Assembly (NCBI GenBank): GCA_964631835.1
Contig: CAZWAD010000001.1
Location: forward strand, 434,001 to 498,000
DNA from: Bog-950 sp964631835
Lineage (GTDB): Bacteria > Bacteroidota > Bacteroidia > Chitinophagales > LD1
DNA: 64,000 bases
Direction: 5' to 3'
The notes beneath the pieces are model-generated. The model was not told where the DNA came from. It saw nothing but the letters and a program-made list of their open reading frames with translations, and ran no database searches. A program made the translations under genes and the position numbers. Positions within the stretch are counted from its first letter, which is position 1; each line of letters opens with the position of its first letter. Of the stretch, positions 28,874 through 38,300 are shown one piece after another.

Positions 28874-29176
28874 TTACTGTTTCTTTCTGCGCAAGTGATA
28901 TTTTACCTGACTTATTCCGTTTTTAGGATTGAGCAGCGTTTCGGTAACGCTGTAAACTTCCCAACCTTGTTCTGAAAGTTCGTTTAGCTTTTTCATAGTG
29001 CCTTGAATAAAATTGTCACCTTTCTTAAAGTCGAAGACTTGAACTTTATTTTCTTCCCAATACACTAAACGGTCCTGGAAATAGAGCATAGCATACTCCC
29101 ACTTCTCCTGCGCCACTGCGCACATACTTGCTGCCAGCAGCAGCAGGGTCATGATTGTTGTTTTTAAGTTTTTCAT
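28874..29176 (-). CDS. small secreted protein, DUF4177-like
   Basis: A 100-residue exported protein: signal peptide MKNLKTTIMTLLLLAASMCAVAQ, written as the first 23 positions, then a domain beginning EKWEYAMLYF and ending with LNELSEQGWEVYSVTET and a basic tail. The WEY start and LNxLxxxGWExxSV helix-strand unit match the DUF4177 pattern, whose function is unknown. The ATG at 29176 is chosen because it directly precedes the signal peptide; the ATG at 29227 would add 17 residues. Confidence 0.68.
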   Translation of the reverse strand: MKNLKTTIMTLLLLAASMCAVAQEKWEYAMLYFQDRLVYWEENKVQVFDFKKGDNFIQGTMKKLNELSEQGWEVYSVTETLLNPKNGISQVKYHLRRKKQ

Positions 29177-29421
29177 GTTGTAGTGTTTTAATGGAATGAA
29201 AGTAAACTTTTTCATCACCACCTCCACCTTTTTCGTTTGCGCCTTAGCCCCCGCATTCCTCCCTTCCGAAGGTTGGGGTCGCAGCTATTAAAAAACTAAA
29301 AGCGCAATGTCCCTAATGCTTCGCAAAATAAATGATGCTTCACTCTGCATAGCCTTCGTTCAGTATGACATAGCCCCGCCCATTCTTCATACTTCTTATA
29401 TTCGCCTCTTAATATTTTTTC

Positions 29422-30432
29422 ATGCAAGCCATTATTCCCGTTGCGGGAGCAGGAACACGCCTGAGGCCGCTTACCTACACCCAGCCCAAGGTGCTTATAT
29501 CGGTGGCGGGCAAGCCCATCTTGTCGTTTATTATTGATGAGCTGGCCGAAAACGGCATCACCAAGTTTGTTTTCGTGATTGGCTACCTCGGTGAAAAAAT
29601 AAAAGAGTTTGTCGAAAAAAATTACCCGAACCTCGATGCCACCTTTGTTACGCAGGAGAACCGGCAGGGGCTTGGCGATGCTGTTTTTCAGGCTAAAGAA
29701 GCCATAGACCCCGGCAAGGAACTGGTCATTCACCTGGGCGATACCATTATTGATATTGACATTAAAAAAATACTGGCTGAAAAACATTCCACGCTCTGCG
29801 TAAAAAAAGTGGAAGACCCGCGCCTGTTCGGAGTGGCGGAAATAGACAAGGAAGGATTTATTAAAGCCGTAGTCGAAAAACCGGTCATCCCCAAATCGAA
29901 CATGGCGCTGGTGGGCTTTTATTTTATCCGCGAAACCGCCCGGCTTTTCGATGCGCTGGAATACATCATCAACCACGCCGTTGCCGGTCAGGAAGAAATT
30001 TACCTCACCGATGCACTGATGAACATGATTCAGGACGGGGTAAAGCTGAAAAGCCACAAGATTGAAAGCTGGTTCGATGTGGGCAAAAAAGACATCCTCC
30101 TCGAAACCAACGCCATTCTTCTCAAAAAGCTGGGCGACAAAGCCGGTAACAAAGGTGCGAGCGAAAACTCCATTATTGTTCCACCGGTTCAAATTGCCAA
30201 AGGCGCGCGTATCAGGAACTCCATTATCGGTCCCAATGTTTCTGTAGGCGACAATACCGAAATCAATTTCTCCATAATTAAAAACTCCATCATCGGCTCG
30301 TTCACCAAACTCGAAAATGTAGTGCTGCACAGCTCGCTCATCGGCAGCGACTCTATTATCACCGGTCTGAGCCAAAGCCTGAACATAGGCGACAATACCG
30401 AGATTGATTTAAGAGGAGAAAAGAGTGATTAG
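29422..30432 (+). CDS. sugar-1-phosphate nucleotidyltransferase
   Basis: Transfers a nucleotidyl group to a sugar 1-phosphate for polysaccharide or glycoconjugate precursors. The 336 residues have the Rossmann-like domain (1-about 235) with the nucleotide-binding signature GAGTRLRPLTYTQPK (9-23), LGDTI in the metal region and VVEKP. Hexapeptide left-handed beta-helix turns follow (about 255-330; IRNSIIGPNVSVG, IKNSIIGSF). It resembles glucose-1-phosphate thymidylyltransferases of the long, beta-helix-bearing type; the sugar and nucleotide are not certain. TATATTCG at 29397 is a possible -7 box. It starts a three-gene operon. Confidence 0.85.
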   Translation: MQAIIPVAGAGTRLRPLTYTQPKVLISVAGKPILSFIIDELAENGITKFVFVIGYLGEKIKEFVEKNYPNLDATFVTQENRQGLGDAVFQAKEAIDPGKELVIHLGDTIIDIDIKKILAEKHSTLCVKKVEDPRLFGVAEIDKEGFIKAVVEKPVIPKSNMALVGFYFIRETARLFDALEYIINHAVAGQEEIYLTDALMNMIQDGVKLKSHKIESWFDVGKKDILLETNAILLKKLGDKAGNKGASENSIIVPPVQIAKGARIRNSIIGPNVSVGDNTEINFSIIKNSIIGSFTKLENVVLHSSLIGSDSIITGLSQSLNIGDNTEIDLRGEKSD

Positions 30433-30439
30433 CGAAGTG

Positions 30440-31384
30440 ATGAACAGAATCACCCAACTTTTCAATATCCAGTATCCCATCGTTCAGGCGGGAATGATTT
30501 GGTGCAGCGGCTGGGAACTCGCCAGCGCGGTAAGCAATGCAGGCGCTCTTGGAATCATCGGCAGCGGCTCCATGTATCCCGATATTTTGCGCACTCATAT
30601 TCAAAAATGCAAAGCCGCCACCGGTAAACCGTTTGCCGTCAACGTCCCCCTGCTCTATCCCGATATCGACAAGCACATGGCGATTATTATTGAAGAAGGA
30701 GTGAAAATTGTTTTCACCTCAGCAGGTAATCCCAAAACATGGACCAAACATTTGAAAGAACACGGAATTAAAGTAGTGCATGTAGTGTCGTCATCTAAGT
30801 TTGCGAAGAAGGCTGAAGAAGCCGGCTGCGATGCGGTGGTGTGCGAAGGTTTTGAAGCAGGCGGACATAACGGGCGCGAAGAAACCACCACCTTTGTTTT
30901 AATTCCGCAGGTGCGCGCGGCAACCAATCTTCCATTATTGGCTGCAGGCGGTATAGCCACCGGCAGAGGAATGCTGGCCGCCATGGCTCTCGGTGCCGAA
31001 GGCGTTCAAATAGGAACCCGCTTTGCCGCCAGCACGGAATCAAGCGGGCACGAGAATTTTAAGCGGGCGATAGTAAACACACAGGAAGGCGATACCATGC
31101 TTTCCATCAAAAAGATTGTACCGGTTCGGTTGATTAAAAACGATTTCCAGAAAAAAATTCAGGAAGCCGAAGACCGGGGCGCAACGGTGGAGGAACTGGC
31201 GCAGATTTTGGGCCGCGCACGTTCCAAAAAAGGAATGTTCGAGGGCGACCTCAAAGAAGGAGAACTGGAGATCGGGCAAATCAGCTCGTTTGTAAAAGAA
31301 ATAAAACCCGCTGCGGAAATCGTGAAAGAAATCTGGACTGAATTTCTTGCAGCAAAAAATGAAATCGCTAATCTTGAGCCCTGA
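30440..31384 (+). CDS. nitronate monooxygenase / FabK-like FMN oxidoreductase
   Basis: A TIM-barrel flavoprotein, 314 residues. It has PIVQAGM at the first strand, CEGFEAGGHNG (the loop shared by 2-nitropropane dioxygenases and FabK), and the FMN-phosphate site AAGGIATGRGM followed by GAEGVQIGTRF. This family includes nitronate monooxygenases and enoyl-ACP reductase II; the sequence alone does not separate the two. The ATG at 30440, 7 bp after the previous stop, is preferred to a GTG at 30425 that overlaps it. The stop overlaps the serA start. Confidence 0.85.
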   Translation: MNRITQLFNIQYPIVQAGMIWCSGWELASAVSNAGALGIIGSGSMYPDILRTHIQKCKAATGKPFAVNVPLLYPDIDKHMAIIIEEGVKIVFTSAGNPKTWTKHLKEHGIKVVHVVSSSKFAKKAEEAGCDAVVCEGFEAGGHNGREETTTFVLIPQVRAATNLPLLAAGGIATGRGMLAAMALGAEGVQIGTRFAASTESSGHENFKRAIVNTQEGDTMLSIKKIVPVRLIKNDFQKKIQEAEDRGATVEELAQILGRARSKKGMFEGDLKEGELEIGQISSFVKEIKPAAEIVKEIWTEFLAAKNEIANLEP

Positions 31385-32622
31385 TGACAAATAATAAACT
31401 TACCTCTTACCCTAAAGATAAAATCAAAATCCTGCTGCTCGAAAACATCAGCGATGTTTCCGTGGAGGAATTTAAAGAAGCCGGTTACGCTAACATAAAG
31501 AAAATTACCGGTGCGCTGAGCGAAAATGATTTGATGAACGAAGTTAAAGATGTTCATCTGCTCGGTATAAGAAGCAAAACCCAGGTTACCGAAAAAGTTT
31601 TGTCGCGCGCCAATAAACTGCTCGCCATCGGCTGCTATTGTATTGGTGTAAACCAGGTGAGCATGAAAGCCGCTACCGAAAAAGGAATTGCGGTTTTTAA
31701 CGCACCCCATGCCAATACCCGGAGTGTGGCTGAATTGGTTATTGGCCTGTCGGTTATGCTTATCCGGAAAATTTCGGATAAAAATATAGCCGCTCACAAT
31801 GGCGTTTGGCTGAAAGATGCCAAAGGAAGTTACGAACTGCGCGGAAAAACTATGGGAATTATCGGTTATGGAAATATAGGCATGCAGGTAAGTGTTCTTG
31901 CCGAAGCCATGGGAATGAATGTGATTTACTATGATGTAGAATCCAAACTACCTCATGGCAATGCGCGGCAGGCGCGCTCGCTGAAGGAACTCCTGAAGCA
32001 TTCAAACATTATTACCCTTCATGTTCCCAGCGAAGCCTCCACCAGGAATATGATTAACGCAGATTCGTTATCATATATAAAAAAGGGAAGTCTGCTCATC
32101 AATCTTTCCCGCGGAGATGTGGTGGATATTGAAGCGCTGAAAAAAGCTGTTGAATCGGGACTTATTTCAGGCGCTGCCATTGACGTGTTTCCCAAAGAAC
32201 CCGAAAAGACCGGTGAAAGGTTTTCTTCACCGCTGCAAAATCTTCCGAATGTAATTCTTACGCCCCATATAGGCGGCTCAACAGAGGAAGCCCAATTTAA
32301 TATAGGATTAGATGTTTCTTCCAAATTGCTTAGTTATCTTGAGCGCGGAAGTACAATGGGTTCGCACTCCGTTCCTCCGCTTACCTTGCCTATGCAGGCA
32401 AAAACCCACCGCATTCTTCATATTCATAAAAACGTACCAGGTGTGCTGGGTGAAATAAACTCAAAGCTATCTTCTCATAATATCAACATTCTCGGTCAAT
32501 ACTTAAAAACCAATGACGCAATTGGTTATGTTGTGCTCGATGTTGACACCGCCCTTTCTAAAGAGGCCTTCGCATTATTGAAAGAAGTCAAAAGCACGAT
32601 TAAGGTAAGAATGCTTTACTGA
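31384..32622 (+). CDS. serA: D-3-phosphoglycerate dehydrogenase
   Basis: First step of serine synthesis, oxidising 3-phosphoglycerate with NAD. The 412 residues match the E. coli-type enzyme: catalytic domain, NAD domain with GIIGYGNIG and the downstream NLSRGDVVD and AAIDVFPKEP with LTPHIGGST (catalytic His), then a C-terminal ACT domain (about 335-412; HKNVPGVLGEIN) for serine feedback. Its ATG overlaps the preceding stop by one base (TGATG), so translation is likely coupled. Pairing with the upstream flavoprotein has no obvious metabolic reason. Confidence 0.94.
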   Translation: MTNNKLTSYPKDKIKILLLENISDVSVEEFKEAGYANIKKITGALSENDLMNEVKDVHLLGIRSKTQVTEKVLSRANKLLAIGCYCIGVNQVSMKAATEKGIAVFNAPHANTRSVAELVIGLSVMLIRKISDKNIAAHNGVWLKDAKGSYELRGKTMGIIGYGNIGMQVSVLAEAMGMNVIYYDVESKLPHGNARQARSLKELLKHSNIITLHVPSEASTRNMINADSLSYIKKGSLLINLSRGDVVDIEALKKAVESGLISGAAIDVFPKEPEKTGERFSSPLQNLPNVILTPHIGGSTEEAQFNIGLDVSSKLLSYLERGSTMGSHSVPPLTLPMQAKTHRILHIHKNVPGVLGEINSKLSSHNINILGQYLKTNDAIGYVVLDVDTALSKEAFALLKEVKSTIKVRMLY

Positions 32623-32800
32623 TTGATTTTCTCTTTTCGATTTCTTTATATGTGGAAAAAAAAATTTCAGGACAGTTTTGGTAAATATCAGGTAAAACCT
32701 ACTTTAGCCACCATTCATAAATTTTATTTGTTCCTGAAATAAATTTTTTGAATTTTAGAAATCGATTATAAATGTCATTTTTTAACCTAAACCTAATACA

Positions 32801-35800
32801 ATGAAAAGAAGATTACTTTCTCTTCTTGCTTTCACTCTTGTGTTTATGGCAGGAGTATTAGCTCAGGTTCCCCAGCAAATGAATTATCAGGCGGTAGTTC
32901 GCGATGCATCGGGTCAGCCTTTACCGGGCGGAACTAACGTTACCGTTCGATTCAGAATTCATGATGGTACGGCAACGGGTCCCGTTGTTTTTACCGAAAC
33001 CAACACGGCTGTTACTAACCAGTTTGGTTTAATTACTCAGATTATTGGCGGAACAAGTCCGCTTTCCGGTGTCAACTGGGGAAGCGGGGCAAAGTACCTG
33101 CAAGTGGAAATTGACCCGGCAGGCGGCAGCAGTTTTGTTGATATGGGAACATCGCAACTGATTAGCGTTCCCTATGCCTTGTATGCGGCCAATGGCGGTG
33201 GCGGTGGTTCTACGGGTCCTACCGGCCCTGCGGGCGCTCCCGGTGCTCCGGGAGTTACAGGTCCTACAGGCCCTCCGGGAACAAACGGTTTAGATGGTGC
33301 TGTGGGTCCTACTGGTCCTGCAGGACTTGACGGAGCAAATGGAGCGGATGGAGCTACCGGACCAACTGGTCCCACTGGTGCTGATGGGGCAGCAGGCCCT
33401 ACCGGTGCCGATGGCGTACAAGGACCAACCGGAGCTGATGGGGCTCAAGGGCCAACCGGTCCTACTGGAGCTGATGGTCTTCCCGGTGGCCCAACGGGGC
33501 CTACTGGTCCTACAGGAGATATGGGTCCTGCCGGTGCCGATGGCGCTGACGGAGCAACCGGTCCCACAGGGGCAGACGGTGCTGTAGGTCCTACTGGTGA
33601 TACAGGTCCTGCCGGTGCCGATGGTGCTGACGGAGCAACAGGCCCTACAGGCGCTGATGGAGCTAACGGAGCCGATGGTGCTACCGGTCCTACTGGTGAT
33701 ACGGGCCCTGCCGGTGCTGACGGAGCAGATGGAGCAGATGGAGCAACAGGTCCTACCGGTCCAACGGGTCCTACCGGTGCCGATGGTCTTCCAGGCGGCC
33801 CAACGGGTCCAACAGGAGATACAGGTCCTACAGGTCCTACCGGAGCTGATGGTCTTCCTGGGGGTCCTACTGGTCCTACTGGTGATACCGGCCCTGCCGG
33901 AGCAGACGGTGCTGTGGGTCCCACAGGCCCAACCGGTGATGCAGGTCCTGCCGGAGCTGACGGAGCGGATGGCGCAACGGGCCCTACGGGTGCTGACGGT
34001 GCTAACGGAGCCGATGGTGCTACTGGTCCAACCGGAGATACAGGTCCTGCCGGAGCAGATGGCGCAGATGGCGCAACAGGCCCTACCGGCCCAACAGGAG
34101 CTGATGGTCTTCCCGGAGGCCCTACAGGCCCAACCGGTGATACAGGTCCTGCCGGAGCTGACGGAGCGGATGGCGCAACAGGCCCTACAGGTGCTGACGG
34201 TGCTAACGGAGCCGATGGTGCTACTGGTCCAACCGGAGATACAGNNNNNNNNNNNNNNNNNNNNNNNNNNNNNNNNNNNNNNNNNNNNNNNNNNNNNNNN
34301 NNNNNNNNNNNNNNNNNNNNNNNNNNNNNNNNNNNNNNNNNNNNGGTGCTGACGGTGCTAACGGAGCCGATGGTGCTACTGGTCCAACCGGAGATACAGG
34401 TCCTGCCGGAGCAGATGGCGCAGATGGCGCAACAGGCCCTACCGGCCCAACAGGAGCTGATGGTCTTCCCGGAGGCCCTACAGGCCCAACCGGTGATACA
34501 GGTCCTGCCGGAGCTGACGGAGCGGATGGCGCAACAGGCCCTACAGGTGCTGACGGTGCTAACGGAGCCGATGGTGCCACTGGTCCTACAGGTGATACGG
34601 GACCTGCCGGAGCTGACGGAACGGATGGCGCAACAGGCCCTACAGGTGCTGATGGAGCTAACGGAGCCGATGGCGCTACTGGTCCTACAGGTGATACGGG
34701 ACCTGCCGGAGCTGATGGTGCGGATGGCGCAACAGGTCCTACTGGCCCTACAGGCGCTGACGGAGTGGCAGGCCCCACAGGTCCTACCGGTCCGGGAGCT
34801 TTAAGCGGAACATTGGATTACATCGTAAAATTTACACCTGACGGACAAAGTGGGGGTGACTCACGTATATATGACGATGGTACTTTTGTAGGCATAGGCA
34901 CTGCTGTTCCCTTTGAAGCTTTGGATATTTCTCAGAACTACCCTTTCATATTCTTGCACGGTACAGGTTCAGATAACATGGGCCTTTCATTCGGTACAAC
35001 ACAAGAAGACGGCTGGATGTACAGAGATGAAAGCGGATATAGTGGAGCACCTCTTGGAAGTTTTGTATTCAGTAATGAATTTACAGCATCCAGACCTGAC
35101 TTGATTATTGAACCTACAGATGGTCTTGTGGGAATTGGTGTGAATACGCCAACAAGCAGATTGCATGTGGTTTCAAGCACTACAGAAACAGAGCCTACTC
35201 TATTAGCAGAATACAATGGTACTGCCAACGACATAGGAGCGGTACATGGTGTTAACAATAGCGCTACGAACACTAATCGCAACTATGGTTTATATGGAAC
35301 ATATAACTCCTCAAGTGTGTATGGCATTGGCGTTGTTGGTTATGGTTATGCAGGTTGGGCTGTTCCAAACTTAAACATAGATGCGGGTATATATGCCAGC
35401 GCAGGGGGTACAGCTACTGATGGTGAAGGACGTGGCGTATGGGCAACTTCAGGATTTGGCGGAACTGCTGTTTACGCGGAATATATCGGGGGAGGCTCAG
35501 GTTATGCGGCTAAATTGTTAGGAAATGTCCAAATTGTGGATGGAACAGAGGATGTTGGCAGAGTACTTACATCTGATGCTTCCGGTAATGCCACCTGGCA
35601 GGATATTCCCAACCAAAACCCGAGCATTGGTTTTTCGGCTCAACATAACTTAGGCGGTTCTATAGGCGGGGTCGTTGGTGATACTGTGGTATTTGATACG
35701 GAACTGTATGATGACGGAGCAGGATATGACCCTGTAACAGGTATTTACACAGTGCCTTCAACGGGCACCTATCATTTTGATGCCAATGTTTTATTTGATA

Positions 35801-36033
35801 TTGCCAATACAGCCGGAAATGTGAACGTATGGCTTGTTATTAACGGCTCTGCTTCTAATGCTTCCACTGCTTCGGTATCTACAACTGATTACTACAACGG
35901 TCATTTGAGCGTTGACATTCAGCTCTCAGCAGGAGATACGGTTCATGTTTTTGTCAATGACAATGCGGGTGGAAATGATTTATATAACGGCAATTCGCTT
36001 TTCAGCCACTTTACAGGACATAAAATTTATTAA
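32801..36033 (+). CDS. secreted collagen-like protein with C-terminal C1q domain (split by assembly gap)
   Basis: One gene interrupted by 100 N. Left part: signal peptide ending VLAQ, an N-terminal domain (about 22-130; VPQQMNYQAVVRDASG and SVPYALYAA) common in Bacteroidota secreted fibres, then collagen-type G-x-y repeats rich in GPTGPTGADGA from about residue 137 (33207) on. Right part, in another frame because the gap length is arbitrary: more repeats to about 34797, a region with GIGTAVP and GIGVNTPTSRLHV as in tail-fibre-like proteins, and a C-terminal C1q/TNF-like beta domain (about 35620-36033; TVPSTGTYHFDANVLF and SLFSHFTGHKIY). Long open frames in the other phases of the repeat are shadows. 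It is probably a trimeric surface fibre. There is no T9SS tail. Confidence 0.88.
33207..34797 (+). repeat. collagen-type tandem repeats with 201-bp higher-order period
   Basis: Nine-base G-x-y repeats organised near the gap in larger units of 201 bp (67 residues): the same unit starts at 33989, 34190, 34345 and 34546. Bases 33989-34221 are identical by eye to 34345-34577 on the other side of the gap. Confidence 0.85.
34245..34344. other. assembly gap (100 N)
   Basis: Exactly 100 N, the usual placeholder for a scaffold gap of unknown size, placed inside the collagen-like repeats. Reading frames left and right do not match across 100 bases; the true length must leave remainder 2 on division by 3. 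Confidence 0.98.
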
Positions 36034-36043
36034 TCAAAAAAAT

Positions 36044-36063
36044 CCTCCCGCTTTTGCGGTAGG
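36044..36063 (+). terminator. weak hairpin after the collagen-like gene
   Basis: An eight-pair stem with one mismatch around a TTTT loop, 11 bp after the stop and followed by TTT then A-rich sequence. It may attenuate rather than stop transcription into the next small gene. Confidence 0.4.
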
Positions 36064-36080
36064 TTTAAAAACAATATTGT

Positions 36081-36422
36081 ATGAAAAAGAAAATTTTAAT
36101 GCTGACAACTATCGTTACATTTTTTGTGGCTGGTGTTTTTGCACAGCAAGCTCACCAAGGAACTTTATCACCGGCTAATACCAATGCTCTTAACCCTAAC
36201 ATTGAGCGAATGAAAGTTGTTAATGAAAAGGTAGCGGCAGAAAAAGCGAAGGTTAAAAATTATATCGCTCCGGTTACTCAGGCGCAGCAAACACCAGCTC
36301 CCAAAACCGGCACAGCAAGCACAATAGCCCCGGCAAATACAAAAGCTGCAGGCAGCAAGCCAAGCAAACCGGTTAAGGGAGCCACTGCTCCTGTGCCAAA
36401 TACAACTAAGCAAACTCATTAG
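36081..36422 (+). CDS. small secreted Ala/Pro/Lys-rich protein
   Basis: A 113-residue protein: signal peptide (1-22, ending FAQQ), one predicted helix (about 40-62; ERMKVVNEKVAAEKAKVK) and a low-complexity tail rich in A, P, T and K (65-113) that looks unstructured. No family recognised. It lies 47 bp after the collagen-like gene on the same strand and is closed by a clear terminator, so the two probably form one transcription unit. Confidence 0.65.
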   Translation: MKKKILMLTTIVTFFVAGVFAQQAHQGTLSPANTNALNPNIERMKVVNEKVAAEKAKVKNYIAPVTQAQQTPAPKTGTASTIAPANTKAAGSKPSKPVKGATAPVPNTTKQTH

Positions 36423-36443
36423 ATTTTAAACAACAATCTATAA

Positions 36444-36474
36444 GCCCTGTGCCTTTTGGTTACAGGGTTTTTTA
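36444..36474 (+). terminator. terminator before the sigma factor gene
   Basis: Stem CCCTGT/ACAGGG (36445-36450 and 36462-36467) followed by TTTTTTATTTT. It ends the collagen-like unit 22 bp after the stop at 36422, and shows that a GTG at 36449 inside the stem is not the sigma factor start. Confidence 0.75.
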
Positions 36475-36484
36475 TTTTCACCGA

Positions 36485-37069
36485 ATGCAACAAGGCGGAA
36501 GCTTAGAACCGGGGAAATGGGCAGAGCGATATGCAGATTACCTGTTGCGTTTTGCACTCATAAGAATAAGCAGGCATGAAGTGGCAGAAGATTTGGTACA
36601 AGAAACTTTCCTCAGCGCATTGAAATCGAAGGACAGTTTTTTGGCTAACTCATCGGAAAAAACCTGGCTTACTTCTATTTTGAAAAATAAGATTGTTGAC
36701 TACTACCGGAAGAAATCAACGCAAAACGAACTTAACATTTTCGACAAAGATTCTAAGGATGATTTTATGAATCACTTTTTTGAAAATGAGGGAAAATACG
36801 AAGGTCACTGGACAGAAACGGCTTCTCCTCGTAATTGGAAAAAGGATTTAGATACAACTGTTGAGCGGGAAGAGTTCCAGAACATACTTCGCCACTGCCT
36901 AAGGAAGCTTCCGGAAAAAACGGCTGCTGTTTTCACTTTGAAAAATATGGAAGATTTGGAGTCGGAAGAAATTTGTAAAGAATTAAACATTACTCCGTCC
37001 AACTACTGGGTGATGATGCACCGCGCCAAACTCGGTTTACGCGAGTGCATCGAAAAAAACTGGAAATGA
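36485..37069 (+). CDS. ECF-type RNA polymerase sigma factor
   Basis: A 194-residue sigma-70 family factor with region 2 (about 10-85; RHEVAEDLVQETFLSALKS and KTWLTSILKNKIVDYYRKK) and region 4 (about 135-190; LPEKTAAVFTLKNMEDLESEEICKELN with the recognition helix before MMHRAKLGLREC). A 40-residue acidic linker between the two regions is longer than usual. Start at the ATG at 36485. Its last bases overlap the start of the next gene (ATGA), so the partner is translationally coupled. Targets are unknown. Confidence 0.9.
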   Translation: MQQGGSLEPGKWAERYADYLLRFALIRISRHEVAEDLVQETFLSALKSKDSFLANSSEKTWLTSILKNKIVDYYRKKSTQNELNIFDKDSKDDFMNHFFENEGKYEGHWTETASPRNWKKDLDTTVEREEFQNILRHCLRKLPEKTAAVFTLKNMEDLESEEICKELNITPSNYWVMMHRAKLGLRECIEKNWK

Positions 37070-37302
37070 ATTGTAGAGAAGCTACGTACCTGCATACGAA
37101 AAAGAAGGAAGGCGATATTTCAATTCGGGAGCGCCTTACGCTTTTTTTGCATTTAGTACAGTGCGGTTTATGCAAATTGTTTTTCAGAGAAATTGACGAG
37201 TTAGAAAGAAAGACCGCCCTGTTTAAAGAAAGCACCATCAGTTTTTCTGATTCCAGGAAAGAGGAAATACAAGCTACTATTAATCGTGAAACAAAATCTT
37301 AG
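37066..37302 (+). CDS. mini zinc-finger anti-sigma-like protein
   Basis: A 78-residue protein beginning MNCREATYLHTKKKEGD and containing HLVQCGLC (His-x3-Cys-x2-Cys), the zinc-binding pattern of anti-sigma ZAS / zf-HC2 domains, with Cys3 as a further ligand candidate. Unlike full anti-sigma factors it has no membrane segment or periplasmic sensor. It overlaps the sigma factor stop by 4 bp. Cytoplasmic control of that sigma factor is the likely role, inferred from motif and context. Confidence 0.75.
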   Translation: MNCREATYLHTKKKEGDISIRERLTLFLHLVQCGLCKLFFREIDELERKTALFKESTISFSDSRKEEIQATINRETKS

Positions 37303-37422
37303 TCAAGAATAACTTAGTGTACAGCACATAAAACACCCCATAAATCCTGTTAATTTTTTGCCCCGTGTTTGCAACTTACCCTACAATAAAGCGTTCTATA
37401 ATTATAGCATAAACATTCAACA

Positions 37423-38139
37423 ATGGCTTCACTACATCAAAACTGGCTTACCGAAGGGTTGATTGATTTTGAATATAAGAAGTATATGCTGCTGGCATAC
37501 CTACAGGAGACAGCACGGTATTTTGACGAGAAAAAACTGTACCCTAAGCTCTCCGAGCTGGTAGAACATTATAATAACATCAAATTGTTCCGCGATAAAA
37601 AGATTGCTGTGGCGAAAGACTTTCCTAAAGAAATATCGCGGCTCGATTTTGAAAAAATGAAAACTGAATACCGTGAAATTTTTGAAGATGATGAATTGCT
37701 TAAAGAACTTGATTCGATTGTTGAGTTTGCTTTACCACAAATTGAAACAAAACTCGGACTGGGAAAAGAACTTTATGAAGAGGTGGAAGATAAACTTGAG
37801 GTGTTTCCGGTGGGTATTCTCCCGTTGCGAACCGATGAGGGGTATTTTTTTCTTTCCGATTTTCTCAAAAAACTGGTAAATGTTTATCATTACCAGGTTA
37901 CTATTTTTGAAACTGTGCAGGAAAAATTCCGCGGTATCAATACCCGGTTTCTATTCAGTTATACCACAGGCATTACACAGAATTACGAAAGTGTAAAATA
38001 CCAGTTGATTGAGCAGAACGCTCAACTCCCTAACCCTGCAACCTATGCTGTAGAGTTCAGGCAATCTTTTCCCCTGCCCGAAACCATGCTACCCATAGCC
38101 AGGCGAAGTCTGGTTAGATATATTTCTATAAAGGAGTAG
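37423..38139 (+). CDS. conserved-type hypothetical cytoplasmic protein
   Basis: A 238-residue protein with no signal peptide or membrane helix. It is largely helical and charged in the first 130 residues (YKKYMLLAYLQETARYFDEKKLYPKLSELVEHYNN, given here by its features: a Tyr/Leu-rich helix pair) and beta-rich after residue 130 (FPVGILPLRTDEGYFFL). I recognise no family and cannot assign a function. It stands alone between the sigma factor pair and the convergent bactofilin gene. Confidence 0.6.
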   Translation: MASLHQNWLTEGLIDFEYKKYMLLAYLQETARYFDEKKLYPKLSELVEHYNNIKLFRDKKIAVAKDFPKEISRLDFEKMKTEYREIFEDDELLKELDSIVEFALPQIETKLGLGKELYEEVEDKLEVFPVGILPLRTDEGYFFLSDFLKKLVNVYHYQVTIFETVQEKFRGINTRFLFSYTTGITQNYESVKYQLIEQNAQLPNPATYAVEFRQSFPLPETMLPIARRSLVRYISIKE

Positions 38140-38300
38140 CACGACATTGCTCTTGAGTTGTTGTGGGGCTAAACAGGAATTGAACAACTTAAAAAAACAA
38201 CAACCCTACTAGCTTTATCCTCAGAACTCTGCTAATGATTCCGCTGTTTTTCGAGAAGCGGCTAAAGGGATGTGCTTACGCTTCCGGAATGCCTTAAGTG

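Noticed and set aside
33172..34778. Long antisense and alternative-frame proline- or leucine-rich frames across the collagen-like repeats.
   Set aside because: The nine-base G-x-y repeat keeps all frames open; only the frame with signal peptide, G-x-y pattern and C1q tail makes sense.
34345..34804. A truncated collagen-like pseudogene due to frameshift.
   Set aside because: The frame change falls exactly in the 100-N placeholder, and the 201-bp repeat arithmetic restores the frame.
38140..38300. Possible tRNA or structured RNA downstream of the bactofilin gene.
   Set aside because: A GAATTGAAC-like stretch resembles a T-arm, but no acceptor or anticodon stem can be formed around it.
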